Shown here piece after piece: positions 15,778 to 24,472 of a stretch of DNA of 64,000 bases; positions within the stretch are counted from its first letter, which is position 1; every line of letters begins with the position of its first letter. The notes beneath the pieces were generated by a model. It was not told the DNA's origin and ran no database searches. It saw nothing but the letters and a program-made list of their open reading frames with translations. The stretch comes from UMGS1908 sp964432825. Its GTDB lineage: Bacteria; Bacillota; Clostridia; Christensenellales; UBA1242. A program made the position numbers and the translations under genes. Where the stretch lies: NCBI GenBank assembly GCA_964432825.1, contig CAYSOX010000005.1, positions 1 to 64,000 of the forward strand. Direction: 5' to 3'.

Positions 15778-17268
15778 TTAATTGTTGTCTTTTACCTTTT
15801 GCAGTTGGTTTAAAAATTCATTGTGCCATCTTTTAAAATTCTCTTTTGCGTAGAGAGTTAATTCTTTGTCGGGAGTGAAAACTTTCGAAACTTCGGTGTT
15901 CTCGCTGAGTGTGTCTAGTGAATCAACCACACCGCACGCCACCATTCCAAGGTTAATTGCTCCAATTGCCGTACTTTCACTTTCTTTGGTTCTGAAAACG
16001 GTCAAATTAGAGGTGGAGGCAATCAATTTTAATAGGTAATCGGTTTTAGAAACTCCTCCATCCACATGTAATTCTTTAATTTTAACACCCTTTTGACGCA
16101 GGTCGACCAAAATTTCTTCAAGCATAAATGCAAAACTTTCAATCGTTGCTTTGGTTATATCTGAACGGGTGGAGTCAAAATTTAAGTTTATTATACTCGC
16201 TCTTAAGTCTCCATTCCAAAATGGGGCACCAACACCCGTAAATGTTGGGATAACAACAAGTCCGTTTGTGTTGGATTTGTTACAAATTTTATCTAGTTTT
16301 CCATAATCTTCAAAAAGATTTAAAACATTTTTTATATAGTTTAAGGCACTTCCGCAGTTGAAAATGCTACCCTCAATAGCATAAGTGGTTTTATTTTTAA
16401 TTGAATACGCCACAGTGTTTAGCGAGGTGGTATTGTTCAAAAATATAGTTTTTCCGGTGTTTATTAGCAGAAATCCGCCCGTTCCAAAAGTCATTTTTGC
16501 AATTTGTTTTGCGGTGCAACCTTGACCTATAAGGCTGGATTGCTGGTCGCCGACAACCGCTAAAATTGGAAGATTTAATCCTGTTATTTGCTCAAGTCCA
16601 AAATCGTCAATAGAGTTTAAAATCTTAGGCAAAACATTCTCTTTAATTTTCCAAAAATTCAAAAGTTCGGGGTCGTATTCAAATGGTTTTTCAATATTTA
16701 CAAGCATTGTTCGTGATGCGTTGGTTGTGTCAGTCGCAAAAATCTTGCCGTTTGTGAGTTTGTATATTAAAAAACTATCTATTGTACCAAAATGCAACTC
16801 ACCCATTTTGTTGTATTCTAAAATGCTAGTATTGTTGTCTAAGAGCCATTTGATTTTGCTTGCTGAAAAATAACTATCCAAAATTAGTCCCGTTTTTGCC
16901 TTTAAAAAATCTTTTTTGTCTTGGCTCATTTTGTCACAAAAGTCGCTAGTCCTTTTGCATTGCCAACTAATAACTGGGGCTATTGATTCTCCTAAATTGT
17001 TCCAACTTACAACGGCTTCGCGTTGGTTTGTGATGCAAATACCAAAACAATTTTCGTTTGTAACCTTATGCTTTTTTACTATGTATAATAAACTCGCTTT
17101 CACACTTTCCCAAATTTGGTCGGAATCTTGTTCAACCCATCCGCTTTTAGGAAAAGTTGACAAAATAGGGAGTTGGTGGCTATCTGCAATTTTTCTTTTT
17201 ATACAATCATATAATACCACGCGTTCGCTGGTTGTTCCTTCATCTATTGCTAATATATATTTTTTCAT
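15778..17268 (-). CDS. glpK: Glycerol kinase
   Basis: 496 residues, the usual GlpK length. The phosphate-1 motif is YILAIDEGTTSERVVLYD near residue 4; the glycerol-binding segment includes FPKSGWVEQDSDQIWESV, and ITNQREAVVSWN and VISWQCKRT follow. FGGY signatures appear as MTFGTGGFLLINTG and AIEGSIFNCGSALNYIK. It phosphorylates glycerol to glycerol-3-phosphate in the cytoplasm. No glpF or glpD/glpO is adjacent, so it appears to be a single-gene unit. The motif carries Glu where GlpK usually has Gln and Ser (DQGTTSSR), so a related FGGY kinase specificity cannot be fully excluded. Confidence 0.88.
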   Translation of the reverse strand: MKKYILAIDEGTTSERVVLYDCIKRKIADSHQLPILSTFPKSGWVEQDSDQIWESVKASLLYIVKKHKVTNENCFGICITNQREAVVSWNNLGESIAPVISWQCKRTSDFCDKMSQDKKDFLKAKTGLILDSYFSASKIKWLLDNNTSILEYNKMGELHFGTIDSFLIYKLTNGKIFATDTTNASRTMLVNIEKPFEYDPELLNFWKIKENVLPKILNSIDDFGLEQITGLNLPILAVVGDQQSSLIGQGCTAKQIAKMTFGTGGFLLINTGKTIFLNNTTSLNTVAYSIKNKTTYAIEGSIFNCGSALNYIKNVLNLFEDYGKLDKICNKSNTNGLVVIPTFTGVGAPFWNGDLRASIINLNFDSTRSDITKATIESFAFMLEEILVDLRQKGVKIKELHVDGGVSKTDYLLKLIASTSNLTVFRTKESESTAIGAINLGMVACGVVDSLDTLSENTEVSKVFTPDKELTLYAKENFKRWHNEFLNQLQKVKDNN

Positions 17269-17573
17269 TACAACATCCTTTATAATTTTTCTAAGTTTAT
17301 TTTAACAAAATTGGTCGCCATAAACAAATGATTTGCTTCAAAATTTTAATTTCGTTAAAGATTTCATACATAAAGGGCAGAGAAGTTGTATTAAAGTTTA
17401 TTTAGCATATGTTTACCAATTCGTAAGGTAGTTCAATTAAAATACCTAAATAAGTGGTGGGATACGATTTGTAAAGGGTGGTTTTGGATAAATTTTTAAT
17501 TCCTTTTTGTATAAAATGCACAAAAATAGTAAAAAATTTTTAAAAAAGAATGATAAAAAGTAACACAAAACTA
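17269..17573. other. Intergenic region before rpmG
   Basis: AT-rich spacer between divergent glpK and the ribosomal protein operon. Beyond the rpmG promoter at its right end nothing is recognised. Confidence 0.4.
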
Positions 17574-17602
17574 TTGACAAACCATTCTTTTTATGTTAAA
17601 TT
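17574..17602 (+). promoter_or_regulatory. Promoter of the rpmG-secE-nusG operon
   Basis: TTGACA 17574-17579, 17-nt spacer, TAAATT 17597-17602. A leader of about 45 nt with GGGAG precedes rpmG. Confidence 0.65.
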
Positions 17603-17655
17603 ATATTCACACACTTACCGAGACGGAAGTGTTAATTTTTTGGGAGAAAATTTTT

Positions 17656-17805
17656 ATGAGAACAAAGATTACATTAGAATGCACAGAATGCAAAGAAAGA
17701 AATTACGACAATTACAAAAATAAAAAGAACGACCCAGATCGTATTGAAATGAAAAAGTATTGTCCAAGATGCCAAAAGCATACAACACACAAAGAAACTA
17801 AGTAA
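17656..17805 (+). CDS. rpmG: 50S ribosomal protein L33
   Basis: 49 residues from ATG 17656, behind GGGAGAAAA; an upstream in-frame ATG (17593) lies at the promoter and is not used. RTKITLECTECKERNY and KKYCPRCQKHTTHKETK carry both CxxC zinc pairs, so this is the zinc-binding C+ form. It starts the conserved rpmG-secE-nusG-rplK-rplA order. Confidence 0.95.
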   Translation: MRTKITLECTECKERNYDNYKNKKNDPDRIEMKKYCPRCQKHTTHKETK

Positions 17806-17825
17806 TATTTTAGGGGGTATTTTAG

Positions 17826-18176
17826 GTGTCAAAGAAGAACCAAAAAGCCGTTAATACAAAGGTTTTGGAAGAAGAAGTTGAAAATGTTGAAACTCGTGAA
17901 CTTCCAGAATCTGTAAGCGAACCTAAGATGAAAGAAAAGAAAGAGAAAAAGCAAAAGGAAAACAAAAAGGTTAGCAAAAAAGCCGTAAACGGGGAAGTAA
18001 AGCGTAGCCGAGTTAAGGAAACTTTTGCAGAGTTGAAAAAGGTTACCTGGCCAACATTTGGTAAAACAATGAAGCAAACCGGAATGGTTTTAAGTGTTGT
18101 TTTAATTTTTGGTGTGGTCGTTTTTGGTTTTGACCTTTTAATCAGCGAAATTATTAAGTTGCTTTCCGAGATTTAA
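17826..18176 (+). CDS. secE: Preprotein translocase subunit SecE
   Basis: 116 residues with a GTG start behind AGGGGG. The first ~60 residues are a highly charged, Lys/Glu-rich extension, longer than in minimal SecE proteins. Then comes the SecE core: ETFAELKKVTWPTFGKTMKQ followed by one membrane helix (MVLSVVLIFGVVVFGFDLLI). SecE clamps SecY in the membrane translocon. 20 nt after rpmG and 18 nt before nusG. Confidence 0.95.
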   Translation: MSKKNQKAVNTKVLEEEVENVETRELPESVSEPKMKEKKEKKQKENKKVSKKAVNGEVKRSRVKETFAELKKVTWPTFGKTMKQTGMVLSVVLIFGVVVFGFDLLISEIIKLLSEI

Positions 18177-18194
18177 GGTTTGTGAGGTGTATTT

Positions 18195-18728
18195 ATGGAA
18201 GATAATAAAGAATTAGAAGAACCACAATGGTATGTTCTTCATACCTTTTCGGGTTACGAAAATATGGTGCAAGACAACCTGTATAAAGTTGTAGAAACCA
18301 ACAATCTTCAAGACGATATCTTAGAGGTTCAAATACCTATGGAAGATACAATTGAAGAAAAAAATGGCAAGCGTAAGGTTGTTCAACGCAAGATGTTTCC
18401 AACTTATGTTCTTGTAAAGATGAGATATAGGGATTCACTATGGCATACAATTGTTAATACTCGTGGTGTTACTGGTTTTTGCGGGCCTGCAGGTAGACCG
18501 CTTCCTTTAACTCAAGATGAAATTCGTCGAATGAGACTTGAAAAAGTTAATGTTGATATCAAAATCAACGTTGGCGATAAAGTTAAGGTTGTAATGGGTC
18601 CACTTGAAGGTTTTGCCGGTGAAGTAACCGATGTGGATAGTGAAAACCAAAAGTGTAAGGTAACTGTTTCTATGTTTGGAAGACTTACTCCAGTAGAATT
18701 AGACTTTGCACAAATAGAATTAATTTAA
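18195..18728 (+). CDS. nusG: Transcription termination/antitermination factor NusG
   Basis: 177 residues. The N-terminal NGN domain (WYVLHTFSGYENMVQDNL, FPTYVLVKMRY, NTRGVTGFCGPAGRPLPL) is followed by a C-terminal KOW domain (NVGDKVKVVMGPLEGFAGEV). NusG binds RNA polymerase and modulates pausing, and couples it to the ribosome. Position secE-nusG-rplK is conserved across bacteria. Confidence 0.97.
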   Translation: MEDNKELEEPQWYVLHTFSGYENMVQDNLYKVVETNNLQDDILEVQIPMEDTIEEKNGKRKVVQRKMFPTYVLVKMRYRDSLWHTIVNTRGVTGFCGPAGRPLPLTQDEIRRMRLEKVNVDIKINVGDKVKVVMGPLEGFAGEVTDVDSENQKCKVTVSMFGRLTPVELDFAQIELI

Positions 18729-18739
18729 TTAGGTTTTAT

Positions 18740-18766
18740 CCACTAAAAGAATAATCTTTTATGTGG
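18740..18766 (+). other. Stem-loop between nusG and rplK
   Basis: CCACTAAAAGA pairs imperfectly with TCTTTTATGTGG around an ATAA loop. No T-tract follows, so it may be a processing or stabilising hairpin instead of a terminator. Confidence 0.4.
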
Positions 18767-18776
18767 CTAAAATATA

Positions 18777-18816
18777 GTGGGAGAGGTAAATTTTTCTATG
18801 CCTCGACAACAACCAC
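18777..18816 (+). promoter_or_regulatory. Ribosomal protein L1 leader (autoregulatory mRNA site)
   Basis: GTGG (18777-18780) pairs with CCAC (18813-18816) and GAGG with CCTC, with asymmetric internal bases. This resembles the L1-binding site of 23S rRNA and of rplKA leaders. By family knowledge, free L1 binds it and represses rplK-rplA translation. It lies about 35 nt upstream of rplK. Confidence 0.65.
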
Positions 18817-18852
18817 AAAGTGTTCGAAGTTTTTCGAGCAAAGGAGAAAATT

Positions 18853-19281
18853 ATGGCAGAAAAGAAGATACAAGCCGTAGTTAAGTTGCAATTACCAGCA
18901 GGTAAGGCAACGGCAGGTCCTCCAGTTGGTAGTTCGCTTGGACCTCATGGAATCAATATTCCAGGATTCGTTAAAGAATTTAACGATAAAACTGCTCAAC
19001 AAGCGGGATTGATTATCCCAGTAGTAATGACAATCTATGCTGATCGTTCATTTACATTTATTCTAAAAACCCCTCCAGTTGCAGTACTAATCAAGAAAGC
19101 ATTAGGTATTGAAAGTGGTAGTGGTAAGCCAAATCGTGAAAAAGTCGGAAAACTAACTCTTGCTCAAGTTGAAGAAATTGCTAAACTTAAGATGAAAGAT
19201 TTAAATGCGTCAAGTGTTGAATCTGCAATGAGTATGGTTAAGGGAACTGCTCGTAGTATGGGCATTACCGTGGAAGAATAA
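18853..19281 (+). CDS. rplK: 50S ribosomal protein L11
   Basis: 142 residues from MAEKKIQAVV at 18853, behind AAAGGAG. KLQLPAGKATAGPPVGSSLG and PGFVKEFNDKT are standard L11 sequence. L11 binds the GTPase-associated centre of 23S rRNA. Paired with rplA 21 nt downstream; probably controlled by the L1 leader. Confidence 0.97.
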   Translation: MAEKKIQAVVKLQLPAGKATAGPPVGSSLGPHGINIPGFVKEFNDKTAQQAGLIIPVVMTIYADRSFTFILKTPPVAVLIKKALGIESGSGKPNREKVGKLTLAQVEEIAKLKMKDLNASSVESAMSMVKGTARSMGITVEE

Positions 19282-19302
19282 GGATAGGAGGATACACGAA
19301 TT

Positions 19303-19992
19303 ATGAAACACGGAAAAAGAACCGATGCTGCAAGAAAGTTAGTTGAAAAGTCTAAACTTTACAATGTTGAAGAAGCAGTAGACCTAGCAATCAACACTGC
19401 AACCGCTAAGTTTGATGAAACTATCGAACTTCACATTAAGTTAGGTGTTGACGGTAGAAACGCCGACCAACAAGTTAGAGGAACAGTTGTTCTTCCTCAC
19501 GGAACAGGTAAAGAATTAAAAGTTTTAGTTATCGCTAAGGGCGACAAGGCTGACGAGGCTACTAAGGCTGGTGCAGACTATGTTGGCGCAGAAGATATGA
19601 TTGCTAAAATTCAAAATGAAAATTGGATGGATTTTGATGCATGTATCACAACCCCAGATATGATGGGTCTTGTTGGTAGAATTGCAAGAATCCTTGGACC
19701 AAAGGGTTTAATGCCAAACCCTAAGTCTGGAACAGTTACAACCGATGTAACCAAGGCTGTTAACGATGTTAAAGCCGGTAAGGTTGAATACCGTCTAGAC
19801 AAAAACAACATTGTGCATGTAATAATTGGTAAAAAGAGTTTTGGTAAAGACAAATTAGTTGAAAACCTAAATACTTTGATGGATGCTGTTGTAAAGGCTA
19901 AGCCACAAGCAGCAAAAGGTCAATACCTAAAGAGTGTTACAATTGCAAGTTGTATGGGCCCTGGAATCAAGGTTAACTACAGAATTGGTTAA
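19303..19992 (+). CDS. rplA: 50S ribosomal protein L1
   Basis: 229 residues, RBS GGAGG. Canonical L1 sequence includes GKRTDAARKLVEKSKLYNVE, GRIARILGPKGLMPNPKSGT and VTIASCMGPGIKV. L1 forms the ribosomal L1 stalk and represses its own operon. Unusually, rplJ does not follow directly: a terminator and about 4.5 kb of other genes intervene. Confidence 0.97.
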   Translation: MKHGKRTDAARKLVEKSKLYNVEEAVDLAINTATAKFDETIELHIKLGVDGRNADQQVRGTVVLPHGTGKELKVLVIAKGDKADEATKAGADYVGAEDMIAKIQNENWMDFDACITTPDMMGLVGRIARILGPKGLMPNPKSGTVTTDVTKAVNDVKAGKVEYRLDKNNIVHVIIGKKSFGKDKLVENLNTLMDAVVKAKPQAAKGQYLKSVTIASCMGPGIKVNYRIG

Positions 19993-20127
19993 TGCCAATA
20001 ATTAAAAGGCATACGCCACAATTTAAATAATTGATACCATAATCCAAATGATTTGATGCTAAATGTAGAATATATTGTTTAGATTACTTTAATATCAACA
20101 CTTAAATGGTAGGCTGATGCCATAATC

Positions 20128-20162
20128 AAAAAAGAACGAGGATAATCCCCGTTCTTTTTTGT
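20128..20162 (+). terminator. Intrinsic terminator after rplA
   Basis: AAAAAAGAACG pairs with CGTTCTTTTTT around GAGGATAATCCC, followed by T. It isolates rplKA from the mcrBC locus. The spacer 19993-20127 holds loose ~23-nt repeats of a GATGCCATAATC type and no gene. Confidence 0.88.
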
Positions 20163-20358
20163 GTAGTAAAGAATTGGTGGTTATAAAATGAATTGTTTTA
20201 CATAAAGCCCAAATTATTGTTAACAATAAAAAATTGTTATATTTGATATAAGTGTACAATATTAAAACTAATAATTTTAAAAAAACTAAAAATAGTTAAC
20301 CAATTGTAAATTCATATGTTATAATAAAGTTAGAAATTAAATAAAAGGATGGGAGATT

Positions 20359-20616
20359 ATGACATATAATGAACAATTTGATTGGGTTGATTTCTATAAA
20401 GAATTTGCTCAAAAACTCTTAGAATATAAGAAAAACCGAAGTGAACTTATTTCTATTATTAAAAGCGTATATGAGGATATTGAAATTAATATGCCAAAAC
20501 TGGATTTGGATGATATTGTAGAAGATATAGACCCGTTTACCGTCTTTGGTTTGTTTAATAAACATATTAGAAATGAAAATAAGCAAAAATATTATCTAAC
20601 TTTGCGAAAAAGTTAA
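20359..20616 (+). CDS. mcrB: McrB, N-terminal fragment (frameshifted gene)
   Basis: 85 residues behind GGGAGATT. The segment DPFTVFGLFNKHIRNENKQK matches the N-terminal part of clostridial McrB-type proteins and then breaks into a stop after YYLTLRKS. The other frame continues the expected sequence (ILSNFAKKLNIQAKVPISFD) straight into the next ORF. One extra A in the A5 run at 20585-20589 would restore a single 559-codon frame. So this is the first part of mcrB, broken by a one-base deletion, a slippage-prone site, or an assembly error. Confidence 0.8.
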   Translation: MTYNEQFDWVDFYKEFAQKLLEYKKNRSELISIIKSVYEDIEINMPKLDLDDIVEDIDPFTVFGLFNKHIRNENKQKYYLTLRKS

Positions 20617-20630
20617 ATATACAAGCAAAA

Positions 20631-22037
20631 GTGCCAATATCTTTTGATGGCATACCTGAGGTAAATAAACAAAATGCCGCTTATTATTATTTTAGAGATG
20701 CTCATAATGTTGACGATATTGATAATCTTTGGAATTTGTTTGAAAGGGCATTGAATTATGCCAATAACCCAACAGAAGAAAACAAAAGTATAGAATCACA
20801 ATTTTTTGATATAGTTATCAACAAAAAGGGAAACGCTGTTTCCAAGGTTACAATGGGACTTTATTGGATTGCACCAGACACATTTTTGAATTTAGACAAT
20901 ATAAATGAGCGGTATATTTATGAATCTGGAAAGATTCCATCCGATTTTATTAATACTTTACCAAGAGTTGAGCATAAAATATCATCACAAAAATATTTCA
21001 CTATTGTTGAAAAATTAAAAGAATACCTAACGACTGAAAATAATGAAATAAAAGACTTTAAGGAATTATCTTTCGAAGCATGGAGATATTCGAAAGAAGT
21101 GAACGAACAAAAGAAACGAAAACAAATGGATGAAGAAACGAAACATTCTTTGGAAGAAGATGAAAAAGAACAAAAATATTCATATACTAAAGATGATTTT
21201 CTAAGAGATGTTTATATGACAAATGAATCATATAATAACCTTGTTAGATTATTAGACAAAAAGAAAAATATAATTTTACAAGGTGCTCCAGGTGTTGGGA
21301 AAACTTATATTGCAAAAAGATTAGCATACTCAATGATTGGGGAACAAAATACTCGAAGAGTTCAAATGGTTCAATTTCACCAAAGTTATTCTTATGAAGA
21401 TTTTGTTATGGGGTTTAGACCTGCTTCTGCTGAGCGGTTTAAATTGCAGACTGGAGTATTCTATAATTTTTGTAAAGAAGCCAAAAAAGATGAAGATAAT
21501 AAATATTTCTTTATTATAGATGAAATAAATCGTGGTAATTTAAGTAAAATATTCGGTGAATTATTTATGCTAATTGAAAAAGATAAAAGGAAACATACTT
21601 TTGTACAACTAGTTTACAATAGTGAAAATTTTTCTGTGCCTGAAAATGTATATATCATTGGAACGATGAATACAGCGGATAGGAGCCTTGCAATGTTAGA
21701 TTACGCTCTTAGAAGAAGATTTGCATTTTTTAATATTGTCCCCGGTTTTGATACTGAAGGGTTTAAAAGATATAAAGACACTATAGAAAATCCTAATTTT
21801 GGCAATTTAATCAATTGTGTAAAAGAATTAAACGAAGTTATTGCTAAGGATGAAACTCTTGGAAACGGATTCTGTATTGGTCATAGTTATTTCTGCGATT
21901 TAAGTAAAAATATTTCGGATAAAGAATTAATAGATATTGTAGAATTTGAACTTATACCACTTATTAACGAATATTGGTTTGATGAAAAAACTAAAGCTGA
22001 CACTTGGATAGATAAACTAAGGAGTTCCATTAAGTGA
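20631..22037 (+). CDS. mcrB: McrB, AAA+ GTPase subunit of a type IV restriction system (frame continued)
   Basis: 468 residues if read from the GTG at 20631, but the true protein probably joins the fragment at 20359. Walker A GAPGVGKT is near residue 218, Walker B FFIIDEINRGNLSKIFGEL near 300, and MNTADRSLAMLDYALRRRF is the McrB-type sensor/arginine-finger region. McrB is the GTP-dependent translocase that works with McrC to cut modified DNA. It overlaps mcrC by 4 nt (GTGA). No adjacent methyltransferase or specificity gene is seen, as expected for type IV systems. Whether it is functional depends on the frameshift. Confidence 0.85.
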   Translation: MPISFDGIPEVNKQNAAYYYFRDAHNVDDIDNLWNLFERALNYANNPTEENKSIESQFFDIVINKKGNAVSKVTMGLYWIAPDTFLNLDNINERYIYESGKIPSDFINTLPRVEHKISSQKYFTIVEKLKEYLTTENNEIKDFKELSFEAWRYSKEVNEQKKRKQMDEETKHSLEEDEKEQKYSYTKDDFLRDVYMTNESYNNLVRLLDKKKNIILQGAPGVGKTYIAKRLAYSMIGEQNTRRVQMVQFHQSYSYEDFVMGFRPASAERFKLQTGVFYNFCKEAKKDEDNKYFFIIDEINRGNLSKIFGELFMLIEKDKRKHTFVQLVYNSENFSVPENVYIIGTMNTADRSLAMLDYALRRRFAFFNIVPGFDTEGFKRYKDTIENPNFGNLINCVKELNEVIAKDETLGNGFCIGHSYFCDLSKNISDKELIDIVEFELIPLINEYWFDEKTKADTWIDKLRSSIK

Positions 22038-23074
22038 TAAAGAATATTAGAAATATATATTATATGCTCTCTTATGCTTTTCAAAATTTACGACAAGGAA
22101 GATACAAAACTTGTGAAACAGAAGATTTTGATAATGCGAAGGAGTTGTTTGCAGAAATTCTAATAAAAGGTATTTCTCAAGAAGTAAAAAGAGGTTTAGG
22201 GAAAGGGTGTATTTTAAAACAATCTCAGCTTACTAATCCTAAAGGTAAGTTTAATATAACAGAATCAATAAAAAATTCAGCAATTCAAAAACGGCAACTT
22301 GTTTGCGAATATGATGAGTTTTCGTTAAATTCATATTTGAATAGAATCATAAAAACAACAGTACTGCTATTAATAAAGTCGGATATTTCGCTGGGAAGAA
22401 AAAAATCTTTAAAAAGATTAATGATATATTTTAATGAAGTTGAGGAATTAAATCCATTTACTATTAACTGGAAAATTCAATTCAATAAAACTAATCAAAC
22501 CTATAAAATGTTAATTCATATTTGTTGGTTAGTTATTAAAGGATTGATTCAATTAAACAACAACGGACAATTCAAAATAAATGATATTATTGATGAACAA
22601 GAAATGCATAGACTGTACGAGAAGTTTATTTTGGAGTTCTATAAAAAAGAATGCCCAAATTTTAAGGTTTCATCCTCGCAAATAAAATGGGCATTAGATG
22701 ATAATAATGATATTATGTTGCCAAGAATGCAATCAGATATTATGATTGAAACAAAAGAAAAAGTTTTAATTATAGATGCAAAATACTATGAACGCCCAAC
22801 ACAAAAACGATTCGATACTGAAACATTACATTCTAATAATTTATATCAAATCTTTACATATGTAAAAAATAAAAGCATTTGTGAAAAGGAAAAGCAGGTT
22901 TCTGGAATGCTATTATATGCTAAAATTGACGAAACAGTATATCTAAACAACTCTTATTTGATGGGCGGAAACAAAATTTCGGTAATGACACTTGATTTGA
23001 ATTGTGATTTTAAGGAGATAAAACAGCAATTGTTTAAAATAGTACAGGATAGTTTTGGCATTATTTATTCATAA
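22034..23074 (+). CDS. mcrC: McrC, nuclease subunit of the McrBC restriction system
   Basis: 346 residues with a GTG start overlapping the mcrB stop. The N-terminus (IRNIYYMLSYAFQNLRQG) is typical of McrC. A PD-(D/E)xK nuclease site is visible near 238-257: MQSDIMIETKEKVLIIDAKY, with Asp and the D-A-K triad. McrC stimulates McrB GTPase activity and provides DNA cleavage. The gene itself looks intact, so activity hinges on mcrB. Confidence 0.85.
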   Translation: MIKNIRNIYYMLSYAFQNLRQGRYKTCETEDFDNAKELFAEILIKGISQEVKRGLGKGCILKQSQLTNPKGKFNITESIKNSAIQKRQLVCEYDEFSLNSYLNRIIKTTVLLLIKSDISLGRKKSLKRLMIYFNEVEELNPFTINWKIQFNKTNQTYKMLIHICWLVIKGLIQLNNNGQFKINDIIDEQEMHRLYEKFILEFYKKECPNFKVSSSQIKWALDDNNDIMLPRMQSDIMIETKEKVLIIDAKYYERPTQKRFDTETLHSNNLYQIFTYVKNKSICEKEKQVSGMLLYAKIDETVYLNNSYLMGGNKISVMTLDLNCDFKEIKQQLFKIVQDSFGIIYS

Positions 23075-23104
23075 CATAAATGAATTATGTTCTTTAATTG
23101 ACTT

Positions 23105-23329
23105 TCACTCGCTGAGTGCGAAGTTTAGCAAGTTTTCTATTATTAGGTTTATTGCGGTGGTGAGGTAGTCTTTTGTGAAAATGAAGTCGGATTTTAGGCT
23201 TTGGGGAAGTTTTTTTTCAAAGGATTGCAATTCCTTTTCCACAAGTTCCATTAGTGCTCGGTGCTTGATGTGGTATTCGGAATCACCGTAATTTATGTCG
23301 GAAATGATTTTCGTTATTTTATCATCCAT
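23105..23329 (-). CDS. Small hypothetical protein
   Basis: 74 residues from ATG 23329, preceded by GGAG 8 nt upstream; a start 42 nt earlier lacks an RBS. Helical and charged (MDDKITKIISDINYGDSEYH, then KHRALMELVEKELQSFEKKL), with no membrane segment. Its size and layout recall small DUF6809-type proteins, but I cannot confirm that. It is convergent with mcrC. Confidence 0.55.
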   Translation of the reverse strand: MDDKITKIISDINYGDSEYHIKHRALMELVEKELQSFEKKLPQSLKSDFIFTKDYLTTAINLIIENLLNFALSE

Positions 23330-23527
23330 TTTGTTTTCTCCATTTATTGTAGTATGGCTAAAATATGGCAAATTATATAACTCACAGTTTATAATGCTAA
23401 CTACCAGTTAACATTATATCACAAAAACATAAACTGACAAACAATTATTAATAATGTTAATTATAATATTTTTTAAAATTTGAATTAAAATAATATCATA
23501 CAAAAGAGAATTTTGGATGGTATACAA

Positions 23528-23857
23528 ATGACAAATAAAGAAATAACAGATAAAAGAAAATATTTAATTAACAGGATTGGCATATTTAGAAATAGAGCCA
23601 ATTTATCTGCAAGAGAACTATCGTTAACTATAGACAAATCTCCGGTTTATATATCCAAGTTTGAAAATGGAGATTTTAGCATGCCGGCAGAAGTGTTATT
23701 GGATGTAATTGATGTGTGTGGAATTGGTTATGAAGAGTTTTTTAGTGAGAACTTAACCGACTATGCAAAAGATAAAGAATGTCTAGACGAGTTTAGAAAG
23801 TTGTCTGCAAAAAGCAAGGAGACGATAATTAATTTGATGAGAGAAATGAAGGGGTAA
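23528..23857 (+). CDS. XRE-family HTH regulator
   Basis: 109 residues from ATG 23528; a TTG 15 nt upstream is an alternative. Residues ~8-65 form a Cro/C1-type helix-turn-helix (IGIFRNRANLSARELSLTID, then KSPVYISKFENGDFSMPAEV), followed by a short helical tail. A small DNA-binding repressor is likely. Its position in the segment between rplA and rplJ suggests that it arrived with mcrBC, but a regulatory link is only inferred. Confidence 0.75.
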   Translation: MTNKEITDKRKYLINRIGIFRNRANLSARELSLTIDKSPVYISKFENGDFSMPAEVLLDVIDVCGIGYEEFFSENLTDYAKDKECLDEFRKLSAKSKETIINLMREMKG

Positions 23858-24267
23858 AATTAAAATATTCATTATTAGTCAGTCGAGGATTTTTGTGTAA
23901 AAATGTGGGGAAGGAATGCGGTGAATGGCTAATATTACATAATTCCCAATTGCTTTTTTGAAGTTTAAATTCGTAATGCTATTGAGCATTGTTCTGCTGT
24001 AAAGTTTCGAAATTCTGTGTAAAAATAAGGTGCTATGTAACACATAATACCTATTACGCGTGCTTTAATGACACCCCTAAAAGCCCAAGTAAAATCATTT
24101 TTATGTGGGGGTGGTTTTTAATCGAAACGCTTTTTTAAATGTTGGTTGAATAGTTTTTCGCCAACAAGTTTTTTTAAGCCCATAAATTTTTTAATAGGAA
24201 GTGTTAAGCAATTTTAAGCGTTATGTTTAAATAATGAAAAATATTTTTTAAAAAGTTGTTTAAAGTC
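23858..24267. other. Intergenic region before the rplJ promoter
   Basis: No gene seen. It contains a hairpin with CACCCC (about 24070-24075) and GGGGTGG (about 24108-24114) followed by TTTTTA, a possible terminator, and a smaller hairpin AGGTGCTATGT-AAC-ACATAATACCT near 24030. Confidence 0.4.
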
Positions 24268-24296
24268 TTGACAAATTAGATATTGTGGTATATAAT
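24268..24296 (+). promoter_or_regulatory. Promoter of rplJ-rplL
   Basis: TTGACA 24268-24273, 17-nt spacer, TATAAT 24291-24296: perfect consensus. Transcription should start near 24303, leaving a leader of about 170 nt. Confidence 0.9.
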
Positions 24297-24302
24297 TTCC
24301 AG

Positions 24303-24452
24303 CGTAAATGAATAATATTCTAGTACCGAAGACGGCAAGTGATAAGTTTTTATCGTAAATCTTGCTTAGGAACTAAATTAATAGGGTATAGATTGGTTAA
24401 TATTCTAGAGATTGTGTTCCTCGATGCAACTCTAGAATTTTTATTTGTTTTT
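24303..24452 (+). ncRNA. L10 leader with terminator-type attenuator
   Basis: The leader contains the L10-leader core (ACCGAAGACGGCAAGTG, then CTTGCTTAGGAAC), known to bind L10(L12)4. At its end ATTCTAGAG (24402-24410) pairs with CTCTAGAAT (24430-24438), followed by TTTTATTTG, an intrinsic terminator shape. In Bacillus subtilis, rplJL autoregulation by L10(L12)4-dependent transcription attenuation is established; the same layout is visible here. Confidence 0.85.
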
Positions 24453-24472
24453 CAAATAACGAGGAGGTAATT

